DNA of 64,000 nt from a bacterium (GTDB lineage Bacteria > Bacteroidota > Ignavibacteria > Kapaibacteriales > UBA2268). The position numbers and the translations under genes are program-made. Below are positions 16,894 to 24,710 of the stretch, piece after piece. Each line of letters begins with the position of its first letter. The stretch's first letter is position 1. Location: positions 1 to 64,000 of the forward strand of contig JAUIIX010000009.1 in the NCBI GenBank assembly GCA_030431515.1, given 5' to 3'. The notes under the pieces are model-generated. The model saw only the letters and a list, made by a program, of their open reading frames with translations. It searched no databases and was not told where the DNA came from.

Positions 16894-17787
16894 TTACATT
16901 TTGTTCCGTTTTGATAAAAACCTAATCAAAGCTTTATCAAAATCTTCATTAGTCAATATTAAATTATAGTCAACTTTATTCTGGTGACAAACATTCTTAA
17001 TTTGGTCAATAAATTTATTTACAGTCTCAACATAAGATTTCTGCAAATGATGTGGCTGAGTAATTAGTTCTTCATCAGTCTCTAAATCAATAAAATTAGA
17101 CGCACTACCTAAATCAAAGTCCATTTCCCTTGGGTCAAGAACCTGAAATAAAAGCACTTCGTGATTTCTATGTCTAAAGTGATTCAATGCTTTACTAATT
17201 GACTCAATATCATCAAGCAAATCAGATATAATTATAATTAACCCTCTACGCTTAATTCTTTCAGCCAAATTATCCAACGCAAGAGAAGTTCCAGTCAGAT
17301 TGCTTGGTTGATTATTCTCTAATTTATTAATAATCTCACCAATATAAGAAGTTTTAGAGCGAGCAGGCATATAATCAACTAACTCATTATTATAAATAGC
17401 AAGTCCCACAGCATCTCTTTGCTTATTCATTAGATATGCAAGAGTTGACGCTAAAAATATAGAATAATTATATTTACTCACATTCCCTTTAGAAGCATAA
17501 GACATAGATTTTGAACTATCAATAACAATAGTTGCACGTAAATTAGTCTCTTCTTCAAACTGCTTCACATAAAATTTATTAGATCGCCCATAAACTTGCC
17601 AATCAATATGCCTAATCTCATCACCTGGTCTATATTGTCTATGTTCCGCAAATTCAACACTAAAGCCATGATAGGGTGATTTGTGAAGTCCAGTTATAAA
17701 TCCCTCTACAACTAATCTGGCTTTCAATTCCAAATTCTTTAAACTTGAAGCACTCTTTGGGTCAAAAACATTTTCTTTATTTTTCAT
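16894..17787 (-). CDS. DUF58-domain protein
   Basis: A 297-residue protein from the ATG at 17787. The track start is a TTG 12 codons earlier without support. The opening FDPKSASSLKNLELKARLVVEGFITGLHKSPYHGFS and RQYRPGDEIRHIDWQVYGRS are the hallmark of DUF58 proteins. These carry a VWA-like fold: TIVIDSSKSM is the MIDAS-like DxSxS. They normally sit beside a MoxR ATPase and Bat proteins. Here no moxR is visible, and the bat genes are 17 kb away (34.6-36.6 kb). Probably cytoplasmic and linked to envelope stress or protein assembly; the precise role is unknown. Confidence 0.88.
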   Translation of the reverse strand: MKNKENVFDPKSASSLKNLELKARLVVEGFITGLHKSPYHGFSVEFAEHRQYRPGDEIRHIDWQVYGRSNKFYVKQFEEETNLRATIVIDSSKSMSYASKGNVSKYNYSIFLASTLAYLMNKQRDAVGLAIYNNELVDYMPARSKTSYIGEIINKLENNQPSNLTGTSLALDNLAERIKRRGLIIIISDLLDDIESISKALNHFRHRNHEVLLFQVLDPREMDFDLGSASNFIDLETDEELITQPHHLQKSYVETVNKFIDQIKNVCHQNKVDYNLILTNEDFDKALIRFLSKRNKM

Positions 17788-17922
17788 ATAATATAATGCG
17801 AATATCTTTAAAATTTGTTGCAAATAATAATATATATATTACAAAAATACTGAATTATTCCTATCATTAGCAACTAAAATTATTCAATCATTGTCCACAT
17901 TTTAAAAATAAATAAAATAATA

Positions 17923-17954
17923 TTTGGTTTATAATAAAATACTACTTAATTTTG
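17923..17954 (+). promoter_or_regulatory. Bacteroidota-type promoter of rplS
   Basis: TTTG, 20 nt, TAATTTTG: a full match to the Bacteroidota -33/-7 pattern, 29 nt upstream of the rplS ATG. Confidence 0.75.
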
Positions 17955-17983
17955 TAATTCTTTTCGTAACGAAGGCAATAAAA

Positions 17984-18364
17984 ATGGATAAGTTAATATT
18001 AGTTAATGAAATGTTCAAAGAAAAAGCATTGAACATTCGCAAAGAAAAAGATGGTGATTCATTTGTTGAACGTCCTCAGTTTAAAGCTGGTGACCAAGTG
18101 AATGTTGCTGTTAGAGTATCTGAGGGTAACAAAGAGAGAATCCAAAATTACAAAGGTATTGTAATTGCACGTCAAGGTGGTGGATTAACTGAAACTTTCA
18201 CTGTTAGAAAAATTTCTAATGGTATTGGTGTGGAAAGAATTTTCCCTATCTATTCTCCTCATGTTCAAAACATTGAAGTATTAAAAGTTGGTAAAGTTCG
18301 TAGAGCTAAATTATTCTACTTACGTGGAATGAGCGACAAAAGAACTAAACAAAAACTTAGTTAA
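17984..18364 (+). CDS. rplS: 50S ribosomal protein L19
   Basis: L19 sits at the subunit interface of the 50S subunit. The ORF track starts at 17924 inside the promoter; the ATG at 17984 with GAAGG 9 nt upstream gives a 126-residue protein close to the usual length. Hallmarks are [54 protein letters not shown] and [15 protein letters not shown]. It is not in the common rpsP-rimM-trmD-rplS order. A strong terminator follows. Confidence 0.97.
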   Translation: MDKLILVNEMFKEKALNIRKEKDGDSFVERPQFKAGDQVNVAVRVSEGNKERIQNYKGIVIARQGGGLTETFTVRKISNGIGVERIFPIYSPHVQNIEVLKVGKVRRAKLFYLRGMSDKRTKQKLS

Positions 18365-18386
18365 TTCTATTCTAATGACTATTTTA

Positions 18387-18415
18387 AAAAAACCTCTTAT
18401 TTTAAGAGGTTTTTT
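18387..18415. terminator. Bidirectional terminator between rplS and rsgA
   Basis: Stem aaaaaacctctta / taagaggtttttt (13 bp) with loop ttt and T-run to 18419. It serves rplS on the plus strand and can also end the convergent rsgA transcript. Confidence 0.88.
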
Positions 18416-18417
18416 TT

Positions 18418-19446
18418 TTATTCTAATGATTCCAATAATAATAGATAACTCTCATATCTATCTGCATCAATATCACCTTCTTCTACAGCTGCCAATACTG
18501 CACATCCTGGCTCATGAGTATGACTGCAAGGCAAAAATTTACAATTATGGTGATACTCTATAAAATCATCAAAGTAAGTAGGTAACTCATATTTATCTAT
18601 ATCCCATAAAGCAAACTCTCTAATCCCAGGCGAATCAATTATCTCACCACCAAAAGGTAATTCAAACATTCTAACAAAACTTGTAGTATGCAAACCCTTA
18701 GCAGTTCGCAAACTAACAATCCCAACTTCCTGAACTTCATTATTTAATAAATGATTAATAAAAGTAGATTTTCCAGACCCAGAAGGACCTGAAATTATTG
18801 TTCGTTTATCTTTTAATATTAACTCAATAGTATCTAAGTTAATTTTTTCTTGAAGTGAAATTAAAAATAATTCTATACCTAATTCATCAGTGTAAGTATA
18901 TAAATCTTCATAAATAGTTTCTTCATCACCTAATTCAGATTTATTTATCACAATAATTGGTGTTAAATCCCCGCATTTAGCCGCAACTAAATATCTATCA
19001 ATCAATCGTCTATTATATTTAGGATTATCTGCAGCCATAAAAATCAGCATCATATCAGAATTTGCTCCAATTACATGTTCCATATTTTTATTTTGCGGTG
19101 ATATTCTTGATAATTTAGAAAATCTATTTCCAACCTCCCGAATTGTACCTTTTTGATAACCCGATGATTTAGAAAATTCATCATAAATTTCAATCTTTAC
19201 ATTATCGCCAACCGCTACAATCGAAGAGTCCGAATACTTTGATTTAATTATCCCAGCAACTTGACATTCATAAGTAACTCCATCACATTTAACTAAACTA
19301 ATTGAACCAATTGTAGCAATAAGTTTCCCTTCGATAAGATTACTCTGATCGATTTCATCTTTAAATCTAATTCGTTTGTTTCTAATTTTAAATTTTTCTT
19401 GCTTTTCTTTATTCTTGAATTGCTTTATTTTATTTTCAACAGACAA
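18418..19446 (-). CDS. rsgA: Ribosome small-subunit GTPase RsgA
   Basis: Circularly permuted GTPase that checks late maturation of the 30S subunit. The N-terminal OB fold (about 35-105) has GKLIATIGSISLVKCDGVTYEC. The G motifs are in permuted order: VINKSEL (G4), GPSGSGKST (G1), SLRTAKGLHTT (G2) and DSPGIREF (G3). The C-terminal zinc site is CKFLPCSHTHEPGC. Its length of 342 is slightly above the usual because of a Lys-rich N-terminal extension. The start is TTG 19446 with AGGA 6-7 nt upstream. It lies 26 nt downstream of the UmuD-like gene, probably the same transcript. Confidence 0.95.
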   Translation of the reverse strand: MSVENKIKQFKNKEKQEKFKIRNKRIRFKDEIDQSNLIEGKLIATIGSISLVKCDGVTYECQVAGIIKSKYSDSSIVAVGDNVKIEIYDEFSKSSGYQKGTIREVGNRFSKLSRISPQNKNMEHVIGANSDMMLIFMAADNPKYNRRLIDRYLVAAKCGDLTPIIVINKSELGDEETIYEDLYTYTDELGIELFLISLQEKINLDTIELILKDKRTIISGPSGSGKSTFINHLLNNEVQEVGIVSLRTAKGLHTTSFVRMFELPFGGEIIDSPGIREFALWDIDKYELPTYFDDFIEYHHNCKFLPCSHTHEPGCAVLAAVEEGDIDADRYESYLLLLESLE

Positions 19447-19472
19447 ATCAAATCCTACTAATATTTAAGTGA

Positions 19473-19892
19473 TTATATTGAATGTACAATTTTAGTTATA
19501 ACTCCTATAATTTTCCAACTTAACTCATCACCTAACTCAAGAGGTGTAAAGAAAGAATCGTGTGATTCTAAATATTGTTCACCATCTATATTTCTGTAAT
19601 ATTTTACAGTCAAATTATCATCTAATGTTGCAAGTACTAATTTCCCATCTACCAATTCTACATCTGTATCTATTATTAATATATCTCCATTAGAAATCCC
19701 AACAGGACTTAATTCATCACCAGTAATTCTGGCAAAGAATGTAGTGTTCGGATGCTCAATTAGAAATTCATTTAAGTCAATTACCGTATGAGAATCTGTA
19801 TCAATTGGAATTGGAATTCCAGCAGAAACTGATACGTCATAAAATGGTAATTTCGACGTACTACCCTTGAATGAACCAAATAATTCAATCAT
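19473..19892 (-). CDS. UmuD-like S24 protein lacking the catalytic Ser
   Basis: The track opens at 20261, but the conserved protein begins at the ATG at 19892, which has AAAGG 7 nt upstream; the earlier part overlaps the divergent glycosyltransferase. The 139 residues follow UmuD closely: cleavage-site-like SVSAGIPIPID, then IDLNEFLIEHPNTTFFARITGD, GISNGDILIIDT and LTVKYY. The Lys of the Ser-Lys dyad is present. At the nucleophile position, where UmuD has GDSM, this protein has GDEL (codons GAT GAA TTA), so the catalytic Ser is Glu. Self-cleavage is therefore unlikely. No umuC is adjacent. It may be a non-cleavable UmuD-like regulator. Confidence 0.85.
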   Translation of the reverse strand: MIELFGSFKGSTSKLPFYDVSVSAGIPIPIDTDSHTVIDLNEFLIEHPNTTFFARITGDELSPVGISNGDILIIDTDVELVDGKLVLATLDDNLTVKYYRNIDGEQYLESHDSFFTPLELGDELSWKIIGVITKIVHSI

Positions 19893-20031
19893 TTTAATAC
19901 CTTTATTTTGTTTGTCCCCCGTGAAGAATTTAAAATTAAAGCATTTTTTATTAATTTGCAAATTATAATTTATTCTTTTTATTGTTAAATTAAATGATTT
20001 GGTTAATTTAGTGTTTAATCTTTGAAAAAAA

Positions 20032-20763
20032 TTGAATTTAAAATTGAAAATATTAGTAATTGTACCTGCATTTAACGAACAAGATTGTATTGACCAAGTA
20101 ATTCTTGATTTAAAAAAAACCAATAATGATTGGGATGTCCTTATTGTAAATGACGGGTCAAAAGACAATACAAGCCAAGTAGCAAAATCAACAAAAAAAG
20201 CAAAAGTCATTGACTTAGTTTCTAATCTTGGAATAGGTGGAGCTGTACAAACTGGCTTCAAATATGCTGAAAGAAATGGCTATGACATTGCCTTACAGTT
20301 CGATGGTGATGGGCAACATATATCTACTGAAATACCTAAGTTAATTGCACCAATCATCAGCAAAGAAGTTGATATGGTAATTGGTTCACGATTTGCAATA
20401 ACACACTCGGGTTGGAAATCAAGCGTACCAAGACGAATGGGAATTTTTGTATTTACAATTCTTAATAGATTATTAATTAGACAAAGAATAACAGATAGTA
20501 CATCTGGCTTCAGAGCATATAATAAAGAAACAATAAAGTTTTTATCTGCACATTATCCTATGGACTATCCAGAGCCAGAAGCAATAATTTTGCTTGGTAA
20601 AAATGGCTTTAAGATGAAAGAGATTTCAGCTGATATGAAAGCCAGAGAAACAGGAACATCATCAATAAATTATAGAAGAGCAATATATTATATGATAAAA
20701 GTAGTGCTTGCAATATTAATGACATCAATAAGACCAAAAATAAGAAAAGGAGTTAAAAAATGA
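20032..20763 (+). CDS. Family 2 glycosyltransferase, dolichyl-phosphate mannosyltransferase type
   Basis: A 243-residue GT-A transferase of the DPM1/polyprenyl-phosphate group. Motifs: LVIVPAFNEQDCIDQVI, VLIVNDGSKDNT, IALQFDGDGQH (metal DxD) and ITDSTSGFRAYN. It has no long C-terminal membrane region. The start must be a TTG: 20032 is kept, and 20044 (directly before KILVIVPAF) is equally possible. It is coupled by ATGA overlap to a DUF2304 membrane protein, a frequent pairing. The likely role is transfer of a sugar from its nucleotide form to a polyprenyl phosphate carrier for envelope glycans. Confidence 0.88.
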   Translation: MNLKLKILVIVPAFNEQDCIDQVILDLKKTNNDWDVLIVNDGSKDNTSQVAKSTKKAKVIDLVSNLGIGGAVQTGFKYAERNGYDIALQFDGDGQHISTEIPKLIAPIISKEVDMVIGSRFAITHSGWKSSVPRRMGIFVFTILNRLLIRQRITDSTSGFRAYNKETIKFLSAHYPMDYPEPEAIILLGKNGFKMKEISADMKARETGTSSINYRRAIYYMIKVVLAILMTSIRPKIRKGVKK

Positions 20764-21152
20764 TTGATTTATTTTTGAACTTTAGATTTCAATTTATATC
20801 AGTATTTGGAAGTATTTTTGCAATTCTTTTTGTTGTTGAACTAATAAGAAGAAGAAAAATAAAAGAAGAATACTCATTACTTTGGTTATTCTTAGGATTT
20901 AGTTTTCTTGCAATGAGTTTATCCCAAACATTGATAAATAAATTAGCTGATATGATAGGAATAGCATATTCCCCTGCGGCATTGCTATTATTTTTGATAC
21001 TCGGTTGCTTCGCAATACTAATTCACTATAGTGCAGTTATCACTAAAATTACAATAAAAAACAAAGACTTAGTTCAAGAACTATCAATATTAAAATATGA
21101 ATTTGAAGAATTTAAGACTAAATTAGAAGCAAAGGAAAAGGGAGAGGAGTAA
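20760..21152 (+). CDS. DUF2304 membrane protein
   Basis: A 130-residue protein with three hydrophobic segments (about 10-25, 38-55, 68-90), the Arg-rich loop VELIRRRKIKEEYSLLWLFLG typical of DUF2304, and a charged helical C-terminus. The ATG overlaps the previous stop (ATGA), with AAAAGGAG 7 nt upstream. DUF2304 proteins commonly accompany DPM1-like glycosyltransferases and probably anchor or assist them at the membrane; the biochemical role is not established. Confidence 0.85.
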   Translation: MIDLFLNFRFQFISVFGSIFAILFVVELIRRRKIKEEYSLLWLFLGFSFLAMSLSQTLINKLADMIGIAYSPAALLLFLILGCFAILIHYSAVITKITIKNKDLVQELSILKYEFEEFKTKLEAKEKGEE

Positions 21153-21172
21153 GGGGAGAATAATGATTTTTA

Positions 21173-21427
21173 TTAATTTAAATCAATAACTATTCTTATT
21201 ATTTCATCTTTTTGCATATTATTTTGAATACAAATTTGATTTATAATTGCTGATAGTGTTCCAACTTTTAACGGCTTATGATTTGGTAATGAAATAGAAA
21301 ATTTTGAATCATTTATTGTTTTAGAGAATTTTATATGACTACCCCTCTGATGAACAAAATTATAATTCAAATATTTTAAAAGTTTGATAAAATCATTACT
21401 ATCTAAATTTCTAGGAATTTTTGTCAT
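21173..21427 (-). CDS. hicA: HicA-type mRNA interferase toxin
   Basis: An 84-residue small basic protein of the HicA/YcfA double-stranded-RNA-binding fold. Visible are KIPRNLDSNDFIKLLKYLNY, HQRGSHIKF with the catalytic His, and LPNHKPLKVGTLSAIINQ. It is expected to cleave mRNA when free of antitoxin. It overlaps the antitoxin gene by 4 nt (ATGA), antitoxin first, the order seen in many HicB-HicA pairs. The fold and catalytic His look intact. Confidence 0.85.
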   Translation of the reverse strand: MTKIPRNLDSNDFIKLLKYLNYNFVHQRGSHIKFSKTINDSKFSISLPNHKPLKVGTLSAIINQICIQNNMQKDEIIRIVIDLN

Positions 21428-21636
21428 ACAGACAATAATTCCTCTTTTACAAATTGTAATCTAATTGTTTTAGGCGAATATTCTTCATCATAAAAATGGC
21501 ATTCAACTGCATCTTTAACCATTAACTTTAGTTCTTCTAAAGTGTCACCTTGAGTAATAATTGAAAATTCGAGAGATGATGCAGAATACCCACCCTCTAA
21601 ATCTTCTTCCACAATAAATGTTATTTCTTTATCCAT
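21424..21636 (-). CDS. hicB: HicB-type antitoxin, short form
   Basis: A 70-residue partner of the HicA-like toxin. The sequence EITFIVEEDLEGGYSASSLEFSIITQGDTLEELKLMVKDAVECHF is the RNase H-like HicB core. It ends at about residue 70 and lacks the C-terminal helix-turn-helix or ribbon-helix-helix domain of full HicB, so it may neutralise the toxin without autoregulating in the usual way. Short HicB-like proteins of this type are common. Confidence 0.82.
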   Translation of the reverse strand: MDKEITFIVEEDLEGGYSASSLEFSIITQGDTLEELKLMVKDAVECHFYDEEYSPKTIRLQFVKEELLSV

Positions 21637-21698
21637 ACATTTATAAACGTATAAATTGTTAATATATTTTACTTCGATTTAAAGTAAAAATTAAATAA

Positions 21699-21959
21699 TT
21701 AAATTAACTCTTCAATTTTATATTCAGGAGATGGAATTGCATTTATAAGTCCTGTCATGCTCAAATCTTCATCTATATCTTCCCAATGAATCCCTAACCC
21801 TGAACCAGATATGTTAAAATTATTACGTTCAATTTCATTCGCTTTATCTAATCTTGGATACAAATAAATAGGTGTAGATACAATTCTATCATCGCTTAAA
21901 TAAATTGTAATATGACTATCGCTAATAGTAACATTTATTATTCTAAAATCATTATTCAT
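21699..21959 (-). CDS. DUF2442 protein
   Basis: An 86-residue protein with the DUF2442 pattern: VTISDSHITIYLSDDRIVSTPIYLYPRLDKANEIER and GIHWEDIDEDLSMTGLI. DUF2442 genes usually follow a DUF4160 gene in a two-gene unit suspected to be a toxin-antitoxin system. Here the upstream gene is a wreck: its last codons, ending KWRRFFNE, overlap this gene's start by 8 bp. DUF2442 is therefore an orphan partner. It lies 62 bp upstream of hicB on the same strand. Confidence 0.85.
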   Translation of the reverse strand: MNNDFRIINVTISDSHITIYLSDDRIVSTPIYLYPRLDKANEIERNNFNISGSGLGIHWEDIDEDLSMTGLINAIPSPEYKIEELI

Positions 21960-22051
21960 TAAAAAACCTTCTCCATTTTTCTAACATTAATTCTTGATTT
22001 TTTACAGTACATTGTTTATTGACATTCTGATGTGATTAATAATGTTCCCAT
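21952..22051 (-). pseudogene. DUF4160 gene relic
   Basis: In the frame ending at 21952 the minus strand reads VKNQELMLEKWRRFFNE then stop, which matches the typical C-terminus of DUF4160 (NQELLIEKWNEFFN). About 60 bp further upstream a well-formed start remains: AAGGAG, then ATG at 22051 reading MGTLLI, comparable to the MPT(I/V)L opening of DUF4160. The two ends are in different frames and the body (about 50 residues) is missing, so an internal deletion has destroyed the gene. The overlap with the DUF2442 start is the usual arrangement of the intact pair. The family consensus is from memory. Confidence 0.7.
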
Positions 22052-22100
22052 TTTTGCTCCTTATACATAAAGAACAACGAAGATTATAATGTTTTATTCT

Positions 22101-22140
22101 AAAAAAGGTTCATTCTTTGGGGTAAGAATGAACCTTTTTT
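22101..22140. terminator. Strong terminator hairpin
   Basis: A 17-bp perfect stem (aaaaaaggttcattctt / aagaatgaacctttttt) with loop tggggt. It lies just past the stop of the 22158 gene and most likely ends the sigma-factor operon on the minus strand. Confidence 0.88.
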
Positions 22141-22157
22141 TGAATAGAATAATAATT

Positions 22158-23243
22158 CTATTTATACTTCATTTTCAATAATCTTCCATTATCCCCACCA
22201 GAAATATATAAATTACCATCATGTAACTCAATATCCTTAATTGAACTATTTTCATCTTCATATATTGTTTTTATAATATTTGAATTCTTTATAGATTTAT
22301 ATTCAAATTCTTTTACAATAGCAGTGTTAAAACCGATTCCTAATAGTAATTTATCACCTACAAATTCAATATCGCTAATACTTTTTTTAACTCCAACATC
22401 AAACCATTCCCAACTTACTCCATTATCGGATGTTTTGGCAAGTATTCCTCCAACTCCATAAATCCAAAGTTCTTGTTTATGCTTTTTTATATTCCAAACA
22501 CCTTTATCTTCTACTTCTACAAACTCGCTCCAACTATCTCCAAAATCAGTAGATTGTAAAAACAATTCCCTTTTATAAGTAGAGTCTGGTTTTTTATTGA
22601 GTACACTATTTGGGTCATCATCAGTTTTTATCCATTTTGACACGTTATTTAAACTATCAACAACTTGGACATATAGATTGTTACCAGACATCATGTAATT
22701 TTTGTCTCCATTACTTGAATAATCTATACTATAGTACAAATACAAGATGTTGTCAAATAGAAATAAATTACTGTATTTATAATTATAACCATCTACTTTT
22801 GAAATATCTTTTACAATCCAACTTTTTCCATAATCTCTCGAAATTGAAATCTTATTGTTAAAATGACTAAGAACAATATTATTTCCTTGAATTGCTATTG
22901 AGTTATTATATGAACCGTTATTTTTCAATTCAAAATATCCAACATCTATATCTTTAATTTCATTAGTTTTTGGATTTACTTTAAATAAAATTCCACCTCT
23001 ACTCACTGCCCAAAGAAACTTTCCATCATATTCAATGTCTTCAATATCTTCAACTGTTCCAAAGTTTAAATTTTTCCAATTTTTGCCACCATCTTTTGTG
23101 TAAAACAAATATGGTTTGCTTATAGTCATTGCATATATTATATCATTATTTATAACACAAGTTTCAGTTATAGTTGAATACTTATGATAAAGTAACTCTT
23201 CTTGTGAAAATAACATTTGCATTAATAGCATTAAAATAATCAT
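22158..23243 (-). CDS. Exported Asp-box beta-propeller protein
   Basis: A 361-residue protein. It has a short signal peptide (MIILMLLMQMLFSQ) and no C-terminal sorting domain. Asp-box-like repeats follow at intervals of 40-60 residues: TKDGGKNWKN, SRDYGKSWIV, STDFGDSWSE and TSDNGVSWEW, plus degenerate blades near the end (YISGGDNGRLL). It is probably a beta-propeller in the periplasm or outside the cell. It is the last gene of the sigma/anti-sigma operon, 12 nt after the anti-sigma stop, which suggests a role as sensor, ligand or target of that system (inference). No enzymatic residues are recognised. Confidence 0.75.
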   Translation of the reverse strand: MIILMLLMQMLFSQEELLYHKYSTITETCVINNDIIYAMTISKPYLFYTKDGGKNWKNLNFGTVEDIEDIEYDGKFLWAVSRGGILFKVNPKTNEIKDIDVGYFELKNNGSYNNSIAIQGNNIVLSHFNNKISISRDYGKSWIVKDISKVDGYNYKYSNLFLFDNILYLYYSIDYSSNGDKNYMMSGNNLYVQVVDSLNNVSKWIKTDDDPNSVLNKKPDSTYKRELFLQSTDFGDSWSEFVEVEDKGVWNIKKHKQELWIYGVGGILAKTSDNGVSWEWFDVGVKKSISDIEFVGDKLLLGIGFNTAIVKEFEYKSIKNSNIIKTIYEDENSSIKDIELHDGNLYISGGDNGRLLKMKYK

Positions 23244-23255
23244 TTTTTTTATTCC

Positions 23256-24710
23256 TTAATTTGTTATAAATCTTTTTGTTAGATAATCGCCTTTATTACT
23301 TGTTAATTCAAGAATATAAATGCCTTTTGGTAAATTATTCAAAATCAATTTTTTAGTAAACTCACCTTTGCCAACCTCTTGACTAAAAAATGTTCCCACT
23401 TCTTTTCCAAGCATATCATAAACTTTGATATTAATTTTCAGATCAACATTAATTTTTAAGTTTACATTAATTTCTGAATTATCATTCCCAACATAAACAT
23501 TATTTATTTCAATATTCTGTAGTTTGTTAGAGCATAATCCTAAAAAGTTTTCTGCTGGTACTTCTTCACATAATTCCTTAGACTTATTCTTCAAAATTGC
23601 CAATTCATATTCTAAAATTCTTTTATATCTATCAGGTAAAACTTTTGCAAGACATTCTGTAACAGGATACCATACAACAACTTTATCAATATAATTACTA
23701 TTACTAATATTAACTACAACAGGAATTAAATTCAAGTTATTTAATAGCCCATCTACATTTTTGATGTTATTATTGTATTGACTACAATGAATTACTGCTT
23801 CATTCTCCATCCCTTTAATCTTAAATGCTACCAAATAAGGTAAAGGTAAATTCTCTTTTGTTTTTTCTAAATCATTATAATTCTCAACTTTAATTTGTTG
23901 ATAATCATTAATGTAATCAGTTGTCTCTAAGCTGTCTTCAATCATCCAATAATCTACATTCTTGATGCTTTCCAAGTCCAAATATACTGTTTGCAATATT
24001 TCAATAGTATCCATTGCAGGAATATAATTTTCTCGTATAAATGCTTGAACTTTTGATGAATTTCTATAGTTTGTATTATATTTCAAACTATATTTTGCAA
24101 ATAAATCACTTGCAATAAACTTGTAATTCAACACTTCATTTTCAAACTTAATTCCAAATTTTATTGCTTCATCTGCGGTAATAACTGGTATTATAACACC
24201 AGGTATTGACCCATTTGTAGATTTACTTAGTATCAATTCATCAGGGTTTGAATAACCTTTGCCTGTACTTACAAGGAAACCTGAAAAAGTAGTTGATTCT
24301 GACTCTATATTTTTTGAGATAGGAGACTTTATTCTAAAATTCTCATCTCTGTAAGTAATATACTTATTCTCATTAACTTTAGGCAATACAGTTTTTTTAA
24401 CTATATTCTTTACATCATCAATCCCAACAATCGTAGTCAGAGTACCAGAATGTTCGTATTGTTTATTGCCACTTTCTTCTGCTTTAATTTGAGCAATATT
24501 ATCATTGATTTTGAGATTTGCAATTTCAACTTTTTCATCACTATAAAAATAATAGATAGAAGTTATCGCAGTAATCAAAGCAAACAGCAAAGGAATATAG
24601 AGTTTAAATCTATTTTTATTAAAGAATTTCATTTCGATTTCCTCTTTATCAAATGGAACATTTTTTACACCTTCTTTATATGAGTTAAAATATTTATCTA
24701 AATTATTCAT
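23256..24710 (-). CDS. Putative membrane anti-sigma factor with T9SS-like C-terminal domain
   Basis: A 484-residue single-pass membrane protein. Residues 1-34 are polar and should be cytoplasmic (YFNSYKEGVKNVPFDKEEIE). Residues 35-54 are the only membrane segment (LYIPLLFALITAITSIYYFY). About 340 extracytoplasmic residues of unknown fold follow. The last 80 residues resemble a T9SS type A sorting domain (IKVYDMLGKEVG, LPKGIYILELTS, KRFITN), but the YPNP motif is missing and an 18-bp duplication gives NLKIN/DLKIN in the first strand. It overlaps the ECF sigma gene by ATGA, the arrangement of sigma/anti-sigma pairs. There is no cleavable signal peptide. The anti-sigma role is inferred from context and topology. 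Confidence 0.65.
   Translation of the reverse strand: MNNLDKYFNSYKEGVKNVPFDKEEIEMKFFNKNRFKLYIPLLFALITAITSIYYFYSDEKVEIANLKINDNIAQIKAEESGNKQYEHSGTLTTIVGIDDVKNIVKKTVLPKVNENKYITYRDENFRIKSPISKNIESESTTFSGFLVSTGKGYSNPDELILSKSTNGSIPGVIIPVITADEAIKFGIKFENEVLNYKFIASDLFAKYSLKYNTNYRNSSKVQAFIRENYIPAMDTIEILQTVYLDLESIKNVDYWMIEDSLETTDYINDYQQIKVENYNDLEKTKENLPLPYLVAFKIKGMENEAVIHCSQYNNNIKNVDGLLNNLNLIPVVVNISNSNYIDKVVVWYPVTECLAKVLPDRYKRILEYELAILKNKSKELCEEVPAENFLGLCSNKLQNIEINNVYVGNDNSEINVNLKINVDLKINIKVYDMLGKEVGTFFSQEVGKGEFTKKLILNNLPKGIYILELTSNKGDYLTKRFITN

Noticed and set aside
19893-20261. N-terminal extension of the UmuD-like ORF to 20261
   Set aside because: It overlaps the conserved start of the divergent glycosyltransferase and has no resemblance to any domain; the ATG at 19892 with AAAGG fits UmuD length.
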